Positions 1 through 6,076 of a DNA stretch of 47,126 nt are shown piece by piece (positions within the stretch are counted from its first letter, which is position 1; the number at the start of each line of letters is the position of its first letter). Below the pieces are notes generated by a model. The model saw nothing but the letters and a program-made list of their open reading frames with translations. It was not told the origin of the DNA and searched no databases. Where the stretch lies: assembly GCA_023259675.1 (NCBI GenBank), contig JALRGT010000021.1, positions 1 through 47,126 on the forward strand. Direction: 5' to 3'. The translations under genes and the position numbers were made by a program. This stretch comes from Flavobacterium sp. GTDB lineage: Bacteria > Bacteroidota > Bacteroidia > Flavobacteriales > Flavobacteriaceae.

Positions 1-200
1 ATTTTATTTTACAAGGAAAATGGAGTCATTGTTATGCAATTATTAAGGCACATTTTTATTTTTATCACTTATTTTCAATAAATTACAGAAAAAGAGGAGA
101 TTTTCAATCGAAAACATACTACAAAACCAAAAGTATCGTTTTTAATTATTACTTAAAGAGTGGCAAGGTCTTTGTTAAATAAAATTAACAATATTTTAGT

Positions 201-231
201 TTTAAATTCTAAACATTAAAAACTAATTTTG
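201..231 (+). promoter_or_regulatory. Putative Bacteroidota-type promoter of the OmpA-family gene
   Basis: The -7 box TAATTTTG at 224-231 fits the Bacteroidota consensus TAnnTTTG. Nineteen bases upstream lies TTTA at 201-204, one base off the -33 consensus TTTG. This gives a leader of about 25 nt before the ATG at 263. The remainder of positions 1-262 is AT-rich with no coding region seen. The call rests on consensus matching only. Confidence 0.45.
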
Positions 232-262
232 TAAAACTCTAAAACTATTTAAAATTAAATTT

Positions 263-1096
263 ATGAAGAAAGTTGTTATCGCCCTATCGGTACTTGGTCT
301 TTTGACATCATGTGTATCAAAAAAGAAGTATGCTGCATTAGAAGCTAAAAACAAAGAAACACAAGATTTGTTAAATACTGCTACAATTAAATTAAACTCA
401 TGTCTTGAAGAAAAAGCTGGTCTTGCTGCCAGAGTTGAAGGGCTGAAAGAACACAATCAAGGATTAATCAATCAATCAAAAGATTTAACTATGTTGACAG
501 CTAAAGGTGCTGAAAATTTAGAAAAATCATTAGAAAGTTTAAAAGAAAAAGATCTTAAAATCACTAGATTACAAGACGCGTTAACAAGAAAAGATAGTGT
601 AACTCTTGCAGTTGTTACAAGCTTAAAAAGCGTAGTTGGATTAAACGATGAAGATATTGAAATCAATGTTGAAAAAGGAGTAGTTTACATCTCTATCTCT
701 GACAAAATGTTGTTTAAAACAGGAAGCTATAACGTAACTGATAGAGCTAAAAGTGTATTAGCTAAAGTAGCTAAAGTAGTAAATGACAAACCAGATTTCG
801 AGTGTATGGTTGAAGGTCATACTGATAATGTGCCTTACATTGGAAACGGAATTTTATTAGACAACTGGGATTTAAGTGTGAAACGTTCTACTTCAATCAT
901 CCGTGTGTTAACAAACGACTTGAAAGTTAATCCAGCTCAATTGGTTGCTGCAGGTAGAAGTTCTTATGTTCCTTTAGTAGAGAACAACAGTGCTGAAAAC
1001 AGAGCGCGTAACAGAAGAACTCGTATCATCGTGTTGCCTAAAATCGATCAATTCTATGATATGATTGAAAAAGAAATGAAAAAACAACAACAATAA
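263..1096 (+). CDS. OmpA-family outer membrane lipoprotein
   Basis: A 277-residue predicted lipoprotein that probably anchors the outer membrane to peptidoglycan. The N-terminus has a short hydrophobic signal ending in the lipobox LLTSC with Cys17 as the expected lipidation site. A lysine- and glutamate-rich, coiled-coil-like stretch runs from about residue 22 to 115. The C-terminal half is an OmpA/MotB peptidoglycan-binding domain, with the diagnostic EGHTDNVPY and the terminal NRARNRRTRI motif. The gene stands alone between an upstream promoter-like sequence and a strong terminator. Family assignment is firm, but the specific physiological role is not known. This architecture is common in Bacteroidota. 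Confidence 0.9.
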   Translation: MKKVVIALSVLGLLTSCVSKKKYAALEAKNKETQDLLNTATIKLNSCLEEKAGLAARVEGLKEHNQGLINQSKDLTMLTAKGAENLEKSLESLKEKDLKITRLQDALTRKDSVTLAVVTSLKSVVGLNDEDIEINVEKGVVYISISDKMLFKTGSYNVTDRAKSVLAKVAKVVNDKPDFECMVEGHTDNVPYIGNGILLDNWDLSVKRSTSIIRVLTNDLKVNPAQLVAAGRSSYVPLVENNSAENRARNRRTRIIVLPKIDQFYDMIEKEMKKQQQ

Positions 1097-1140
1097 ATCC
1101 GTGATTCGGTTTTCTTGAACTGTTTACAATCTATAAAAAA

Positions 1141-1169
1141 CGTCCCGATAATTCGGGACGTTTTTTTTT
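1141..1169 (+). terminator. Rho-independent terminator after the OmpA-family gene
   Basis: A compact hairpin, CGTCCCGA-ATT-TCGGGACG in form (1141-1160), is followed by a run of nine T at 1161-1169. It lies 45 bases after the stop codon of the lipoprotein gene, on the same strand. Confidence 0.9.
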
Positions 1170-1264
1170 ATCCTAAAAGTAGTGCGGAAGCTTTCAGAAA
1201 CTATCGTCTGCAGTGGACTTATCCCAATAATCAAACTTTAGATTTAGAGGACAAACATGCACTA

Positions 1265-1993
1265 TTACAAATAAATGCTGACCATTTTCCGCCAACACTT
1301 CGCTTGGTGTGCTTCTCCATCCCATTCAATCAATTGATGGGAGATTCCTTTTTCGTTTAAAATACCAGATAAGGTATGATTACTGTCTAAAAAGGGATCT
1401 TCTTTTCCAATGGCCAGTATGATATCCATTTGATCCAGCTGATGAATTAAATTAGGATCTTCGATGTTTTTCAAAAATTGATTGGGCATATTAAAATAAA
1501 CAAAATCATTATGATAACCACTTAACAAATCTTGAAAGTAGCCTCTCGATTTTGTAAGATCATAGCGTCCGCTCATGCCCACGACTTTGCAAAACAAATG
1601 CGGATGACGCATGGCAACATTTACGGCATGATAGGCGCCTAAACTGCAACCTGCTGAAATAATATTGGGATTGGGATTGATTAAATTCGCCAATGGCAGC
1701 ACTTCTTCCAAAACATATTTCTCGTATTGAATATGTCTATAAATGCGATATCCCGGGTGTTTAAAACTATTGTAAAAGGATTCTAAATCGACACTATCTA
1801 CACAAAACAGCTGTAAGTCGCCATTTGTGATTTTAGGTTCTAAAGCGGCTATAATTTTCCAGTTTTCATAATCGAAAAAACGCCCCATTCGTGGAGGAAA
1901 AAACAGGACTTTTGCACCGGCATGACCAAATACAAGAAGTTCCATCTCTTTTTCAAGATTTGGACTGTACCATTTGTGATATTCTCTTTTCAT
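1265..1993 (-). CDS. Alpha/beta-hydrolase esterase family protein
   Basis: A 242-residue cytoplasmic protein without a signal peptide, resembling the putative esterase (esterase D-like) family of alpha/beta hydrolases. The nucleophile elbow is GCSLG at about residues 115-119 (Ser117). A candidate acid is the Asp in GKEDPF, and a candidate base is the His in GEAHQAKCW near the C-terminus, so a complete Ser-Asp-His triad is visible. The start ATG at 1993 is followed directly by a conserved-looking MKREYHKWYSP. It lies 48 bases downstream of the SGNH hydrolase gene on the same strand, so the two may be co-transcribed. Substrate is unknown. Confidence 0.8.
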   Translation of the reverse strand: MKREYHKWYSPNLEKEMELLVFGHAGAKVLFFPPRMGRFFDYENWKIIAALEPKITNGDLQLFCVDSVDLESFYNSFKHPGYRIYRHIQYEKYVLEEVLPLANLINPNPNIISAGCSLGAYHAVNVAMRHPHLFCKVVGMSGRYDLTKSRGYFQDLLSGYHNDFVYFNMPNQFLKNIEDPNLIHQLDQMDIILAIGKEDPFLDSNHTLSGILNEKGISHQLIEWDGEAHQAKCWRKMVSIYL

Positions 1994-2041
1994 GAAAACT
2001 ATTTTTCAAGGTTGACAAATATCTTTTCGATGTCTTTTCTC

Positions 2042-2647
2042 CTATTTCTTTGGAGGAAAAATCTCTGGGTGCTGATTTAAAACAGTCAACCATAATTCAT
2101 AACCTGCTTCGTTTAAATGTAATCCGTCTTCAATAAAATATTCTCCTTTTGGATTTCCACTTTCATCCAACATTAAATCATAAATATTCACATAATGAAA
2201 ATTCAAATCTTTGAACATTAACATTTTAATATTACTATTGGTATAATGTATACTTTCTGACAAATGCCAACGATTGATGGTTGGTTTTATAGAAATACAA
2301 CTACACGGTATATTTCCATATTTGGCCCTGATTTTTGCCAATAAATTTTCTAAATACAATACAACTTCCTCCGGATGTCTTCCGTTACCTAAGTCATTTT
2401 CCCCTGCATAAATCACGATAGCATCGATGTCTTTTATGTCTTTAAAAACCCGGTCAAAAAACCAAGTGCAAGCCGCCAACGTTGAACCTCCAAACCCTAA
2501 ATTTACAGGATTATATTCCTTAAAAACAGTTGTCAATTCATCCCACAATGTAAATGTGGAACTCCCGTAAAAAACCAATTTTGGATGGTATTCTAATTCC
2601 GCTATTTCTTTTTCCAACCGCTCTATATCCTGATGATACCAAAACAT
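2042..2647 (-). CDS. SGNH/GDSL-type hydrolase
   Basis: A 201-residue protein of the SGNH hydrolase fold (lipase/esterase/acetylhydrolase). Block I is FYGSST around residues 27-31 with the catalytic Ser, block II is the Gly in GFGGS, block III is AGENDLGNG with the Asn, and block V is DGLHLNEAGY with the Asp-His pair. No signal peptide is evident, so it is probably cytoplasmic. It precedes the esterase gene on the same strand with a short gap. Substrate cannot be told from sequence; related small flavobacterial proteins are annotated only as GDSL family lipases. Confidence 0.85.
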   Translation of the reverse strand: MFWYHQDIERLEKEIAELEYHPKLVFYGSSTFTLWDELTTVFKEYNPVNLGFGGSTLAACTWFFDRVFKDIKDIDAIVIYAGENDLGNGRHPEEVVLYLENLLAKIRAKYGNIPCSCISIKPTINRWHLSESIHYTNSNIKMLMFKDLNFHYVNIYDLMLDESGNPKGEYFIEDGLHLNEAGYELWLTVLNQHPEIFPPKK

Positions 2648-2802
2648 CCCTTCCTCTATTAAAAATTAATGGCTAAATATAAAATTTTAAAATAGATAAA
2701 GAACTAAAACAACAGAAATCAAAAAGTTAAACTTATCTAAAAACTATTTTTACTATAGTGCTTTAGTGGTGAAATCAACTATATAATTATTATAAACCAT
2801 AT

Positions 2803-4185
2803 TTATTTTTTCTTCCATGCCACTATTCTAGTTCCTGTTGTACTCATTACAGGATCAATCAGGTTGTTTTTCCTCATCTTTATAAATACATTTTTCATTA
2901 CATTTTCTGATTTTATACCTGTTATATCTCGTGCTTGTCTATTTTTTATTGTTGCATGATTTGATAAGTATTCTAAAATTGATTCTTCAGGACTAGCTAA
3001 TGAAGAATGTGCAATTATCACTTTGACGTAATTACCTTCAACTTTAATCATCGGTGCTTTCAACCTCCATTCTTGCATTTTTTGAAATGCTGTATTTAAC
3101 CCTTCACCCATGTCTTTATTGGGAGGATTCTTATACCTATTCAATGTTCTCACCACCTTTGTATTTCTTGAAAAACGAGCATCTAGAATATTTTCAGTAG
3201 TCACATATCCTGGTAATTTACCAGGACTAATTATTTCAATCCTATTATTGAAAATCAAAACATGAACATCATCAGATATTGAGTAATCCCTATGAATAAT
3301 TGCATTAACCAAAATTTCCCAAACAGTCTCGGGAGGATATTCAACATTGTCCAAGCCAGTAGGTGTCCAAATTTTCACATTTGACATAATTTCTGTGATC
3401 TTAGAAGCAGCTTCGTTAATTTGCACATACAAGCATCCCTCAATAGAGAACTGCTCTTTTAGATTATCACGTTCAGCCACATCCTCTGAAGTATCATATC
3501 TTGTTATTTTAATACCACACTTTCTTGGTAGAAGGGTTACTGGATTATCATTAAATAATAAAAGTCCAGCTATTTTAGGTGAATAATTTGTTCTATCAAC
3601 TAAATTTTGATTTACCGTAAAATCAATGGAGTCAGATTTTGGGGAGTAATCTATTAGAAAACGTTGCATTTCAAATGTCTCAAATATATCCTCTGCTCTT
3701 GCATCATCAAGAACTACATCCTCATATGATGACTCCCCTTTTGCAAAAGCTAATTCTTGTATTTTCTGAGGTTCTTTTATTGGTAATGATTGTGCTGAAA
3801 CTCTTTGATATACCGTTTTATCTGCAGTATAATGTACTTTGTCACTTTTTTCAATAGTTATTCTTAGTGCTATTGTATTTGTTGACTCATCAATTAAAAA
3901 CTCTGGAGAATATGGAATACTTGGTGTTAATTCCATCAGATTTTGAAACACTTCATTAAAATGCTCTCTATCGGGTGCGCCTGCCCATCTCTTATTAAAG
4001 TCCGGCTCTTCTTTGTCATCTTTAATTCCAACTATAAAATCTCCACCATCCGCATTTGCGAAAGCAACAGCAATTTTCTGAATTTTTTTCCCGCCAATTT
4101 CCTTAGCTTTTTTGTCATAAAAATGACTTTCTTGTCTGGTAGAAAAATATAATTTTTCTTCTCTAGTAATTTTTCTTTCTTTCAT
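2803..4185 (-). CDS. AlbA_2/Schlafen-like ATP-binding protein (COG2865 type)
   Basis: A 460-residue protein with an N-terminal AlbA_2 (Schlafen-core-like) putative nucleic-acid-binding domain: an early ES dipeptide followed by KIAVAFANADGGDFIVGIKD around residues 38-57. A GHKL-type ATPase module follows, with VWEILVNAIIHRDY (N box), EIISPGKLP and a Gly-rich DMGEGLNTAF. The last 60 residues look like a winged helix. Such proteins are widespread accessory genes, variously annotated as transcriptional regulators or RecG-like, and some relatives sit in defence islands; function is unproven. It is a stand-alone gene in AT-rich flanks, next to a repeat element, which suggests an accessory insertion. 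Confidence 0.8.
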   Translation of the reverse strand: MKERKITREEKLYFSTRQESHFYDKKAKEIGGKKIQKIAVAFANADGGDFIVGIKDDKEEPDFNKRWAGAPDREHFNEVFQNLMELTPSIPYSPEFLIDESTNTIALRITIEKSDKVHYTADKTVYQRVSAQSLPIKEPQKIQELAFAKGESSYEDVVLDDARAEDIFETFEMQRFLIDYSPKSDSIDFTVNQNLVDRTNYSPKIAGLLLFNDNPVTLLPRKCGIKITRYDTSEDVAERDNLKEQFSIEGCLYVQINEAASKITEIMSNVKIWTPTGLDNVEYPPETVWEILVNAIIHRDYSISDDVHVLIFNNRIEIISPGKLPGYVTTENILDARFSRNTKVVRTLNRYKNPPNKDMGEGLNTAFQKMQEWRLKAPMIKVEGNYVKVIIAHSSLASPEESILEYLSNHATIKNRQARDITGIKSENVMKNVFIKMRKNNLIDPVMSTTGTRIVAWKKK

Positions 4186-4305
4186 ATCATTATGTTAGTA
4201 CAGTATTCAGTATGTCATATAACTCGTTCATAAGTTTACAAACTGAATCTATTTATCTTTCTCAAATATATAAATAAATTATTACAAATAAATGGTCTCG
4301 GGTGG

Positions 4306-4456
4306 TTTTTAGCCCTGACAGCAGTGAAAAGCCTTTACGGGAGGAAAACCACTTTTTTCTGGTGTGGGCAGAGCGACTGCAAGAAGCTCCTGAACGCGCC
4401 TAGAAAAAGGGTTTGAAACCGAAAAGCTTGTAGCGAATGGCGGGAATAGCTGCTAA
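4306..4456 (+). repeat. Structured intergenic element, copy A (pairs with 29044-29189)
   Basis: This roughly 145-nt block fills most of the 365-base gap between the AlbA_2-type gene and the threonylcarbamoyladenylate synthase gene. It begins TTTTTAGCCCTGACAGCAG and ends GTAGCGAATGGCGGGAATAG. It aligns over nearly its whole length with the reverse complement of 29044-29189. The best conserved core is CTTTTTTCTGGTGT, then AGCGACTG-AAGAAGCT, then CTAGAAAAA. The core can form a small stem, GAGC at 4371-4374 with GCTC at 4386-4389. Its GC content is far above the surrounding spacer. I infer a dispersed flavobacterial REP-like or non-coding RNA element; its function is unknown. Confidence 0.65.
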
Positions 4457-4498
4457 AAAAAATGGTTATAAAAACAAGTAGCCTGTTTTTATAACCAT
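4455..4498 (-). terminator. Rho-independent terminator of the Sua5/YciO-family gene
   Basis: A perfect 14-bp inverted repeat (4462-4475 and 4485-4498, 9-nt loop). Read on the minus strand it is followed by a run of T, from the A-tract at 4455-4462. It lies about 50 bases downstream of the minus-strand gene ending at 4551. The T-tract adjoins the end of the structured element. Confidence 0.8.
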
Positions 4499-4550
4499 AA
4501 ATATTTTTAAAATGAAGGAAGTTATGCGCTGCCTATGGAACGCCGGAAAA

Positions 4551-5171
4551 CTAAATTATATCAATATCCCCTTTTCCTTCTCTAATAACAACAGGTTCGT
4601 GACCTGATAAATCGATAATGGTAGACCCAACATTATCACCGTAACCGCCATCGATAACTGCATCGACTAGGTTTTGCCATTTCTCAAAAATCAATTCGGG
4701 ATCGGTGGTGTATTCAATCACGTCATCGTCATCCCGTATAGACGTGGAAACAATGGGATTCCCCAATTGGCGCACAATTTCTAAGGCGATGGAGTTGTCT
4801 GGAACACGAATTCCGACCGTGGTTTTCTTTTTGAATTCTTTGGGCAAATTGTTATTTCCAGGCAAAATGAAGGTATAAGGACCGGGAAGCGCTCTTTTCA
4901 ATATCTTGAAAGTAGCAGTATCAATTTGTTTGACATAATCGGATAGATTACTTAAATCATGACATATAAACGAAAAATTGGCCTTTTCCAATTTCACTCC
5001 CTTGATTCTCGCAATGCGTTCCAAGGCTTTGGAATTGGTGATATCGCATCCCAAACCATAAACGGTATCGGTGGGATAAATTACCAAGCCGCCCTCTTTC
5101 AATATTTTTACCACTTTGGCAATTGCTGCTTCACTGGGTTTGTCCGGATATATTTTTATAAACTGTGCCAT
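4551..5171 (-). CDS. L-threonylcarbamoyladenylate synthase (Sua5/YciO/YrdC family)
   Basis: A 206-residue YrdC-domain protein. The family condenses L-threonine, bicarbonate and ATP to threonylcarbamoyl-AMP, the first step of the t6A37 modification of ANN-decoding tRNAs. Visible hallmarks are the nucleotide-binding YPTDTVYGLGCD near residue 35, LPGPYTFILPG in the middle, and KTTVGIRVPDN. The C-terminal pattern (a DDDVIEYTTDPE stretch, then VIREGKGDID) resembles E. coli YciO more than the short YrdC, so the biochemical assignment is by family. It ends in a strong terminator. A second t6A-pathway gene, tsaE, lies at 14246, not linked. Confidence 0.85.
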   Translation of the reverse strand: MAQFIKIYPDKPSEAAIAKVVKILKEGGLVIYPTDTVYGLGCDITNSKALERIARIKGVKLEKANFSFICHDLSNLSDYVKQIDTATFKILKRALPGPYTFILPGNNNLPKEFKKKTTVGIRVPDNSIALEIVRQLGNPIVSTSIRDDDDVIEYTTDPELIFEKWQNLVDAVIDGGYGDNVGSTIIDLSGHEPVVIREGKGDIDII

Positions 5172-5197
5172 AATTTTTTTCTATATTATTATCTGCC

Positions 5198-5357
5198 GTC
5201 ACTTCGAGTGATTTTTAATAGTAATGCGATAGCTTTATTATTAAAAATTGTATCGAGAAACGTCCCAAAATGCAATCGTTCTCGATACAATTTTTAAAGC
5301 ATTCCGTTTTTTTTATTCATCAACGCTAGAGTAGCTTTAAAAATCACTCGAACTGAC
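5198..5357. repeat. Nested palindromic repeat, unit 1
   Basis: A 160-bp element made of two concentric inverted repeats. The outer arms are 5198-5218 and 5337-5357 (21 bp, one mismatch, containing TTCGAGTGATTTTTAA and its complement). The inner arms are 5241-5259 and 5279-5297 (19 bp, perfect, containing AATTGTATCGAGAA). The apical loop is about 20 nt. It starts 27 bases upstream of the start codon of the minus-strand Sua5/YciO-family gene. Unit 2 follows with a period of 185 bp, including a shared linker of about 25 bp. No coding sequence is present. It looks like a gene-less derivative of the element at 5569-6047. Confidence 0.9.
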
Positions 5358-5382
5358 GAGCTGTTATTCAAAATCTAACCAC

Positions 5383-5543
5383 GTCTCTTCGAGTGATTTT
5401 TAATAATAATGCGACAGCTTTAGTATTAAAAATTGTATCGAGAAGCGTTCCTAAAAGTAATCGTTCTCGATACAATTTTTAAAGTATTACTTTTTTTTTC
5501 ATTCATCAACATTAGAGCAACTTTAAAAATCACTCGAACTGAC
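5383..5543. repeat. Nested palindromic repeat, unit 2
   Basis: The second copy of the same nested palindrome. Outer arms are 5383-5403 and 5523-5543 (two mismatches); inner arms are 5426-5444 and 5464-5482 (19 bp, perfect, identical to those of unit 1). Units 1 and 2, plus the start of unit 3, form a tandem series with periods of 185 and 186 bp. The linker containing TTGTTATTCAAAATCTA is also repeated. Loop sequences and the material between outer and inner stems differ, so the copies have diverged while the arms have stayed matched. Confidence 0.9.
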
Positions 5544-5568
5544 GAATTGTTATTCAAAATCTACCTAC

Positions 5569-6047
5569 GTCTCTTCGAGTGATTTTTAATAGTAATGCGA
5601 CAGCTTTATTATTGAAAATTGTATCGAGAAGTATTATAAAAACTAAAAGCTCTCGAAATCACAATAATCAAATAAACTTTTTCTTTGCTAAATTAGGAAG
5701 TTTGTCGTATTCTTCATTAATCAAGGCTTCTTTTTTTACCCTAGACCATTTTTTAATTTTTTTCTCCACATCAATTGCTAAATTGATATCTGTAAATTCA
5801 CAAAAATAAACTAGTTCAACAGGTCTCCTACTAACGGTATAACAATCAGGATAAAACCCCGTCTCATGTTGAAAAAGTCTTTGTGTTAAATTACTCGTTA
5901 CTCCTGTATAATATGAATTATCCGAACATTTTAATATGTATACGTAGGATTGTTTCATATATTTCTTCTCAATATTATTTTTCGTTAACAATGGTTCTCG
6001 ATACATTTTTTGTTCCGTTACTCTCCACAAAAAACACTCGAACTGAC
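5569..6047. mobile_element. Palindrome element carrying a GIY-YIG nuclease gene (unit 3)
   Basis: Unit 3 starts like units 1 and 2, with left outer arm 5569-5589 and left inner arm 5612-5630 ending TGTATCGAGAA. Its matching right arms lie about 360 bp away: the inner TTCTCGATACA at 5995-6005 and the outer CACTCGAACTGAC at 6035-6047. The GIY-YIG gene (5668-5958, minus strand) occupies the position of the apical loop of the short copies. The outer end stops about 30 bases before the uvrD stop codon. The simplest reading is an autonomous element with two gene-less relatives beside it. Calling it mobile is inference: no target duplication or empty site can be shown here. Confidence 0.65.
5668..5958 (-). 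CDS. Small GIY-YIG nuclease family protein, palindrome-embedded
   Basis: A 96-residue single-domain GIY-YIG endonuclease (UPF0213/YhbQ-like size). Key positions are present: YVYIL at 5-9, YYTGVTSNL from Tyr16, Arg27, His31, and the metal-binding Glu65 in DVEKKIKKW. I chose the ATG at 5958 because MKQSYVYILKC is the usual start of this family; the longer open frame reaching 6138 only reads through the right repeat arm and the 3' end of uvrD. The gene lies between the inner arms of a nested palindrome, with two gene-less palindrome copies next door. A paralogue of the same family lies at 21475, framed by a different repeat. A role in moving or maintaining the repeats is inferred, not shown. Confidence 0.88.
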   Translation of the reverse strand: MKQSYVYILKCSDNSYYTGVTSNLTQRLFQHETGFYPDCYTVSRRPVELVYFCEFTDINLAIDVEKKIKKWSRVKKEALINEEYDKLPNLAKKKFI

Positions 6048-6076
6048 GTGATGAAGAAACTATCAGAGAAATTAAT

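Noticed and set aside
4306..4498. Stand-alone sRNA gene made of element A plus its own terminator
   Set aside because: The hairpin at 4462-4498 has its T-run on the minus strand, so it serves the minus-strand Sua5/YciO-family gene, not a plus-strand RNA. The element itself is kept as a repeat.
5198..5670. CRISPR-like array
   Set aside because: Repeat units are about 160 bp with a 185-bp period and are internally palindromic; there are no short spacers and no cas genes.
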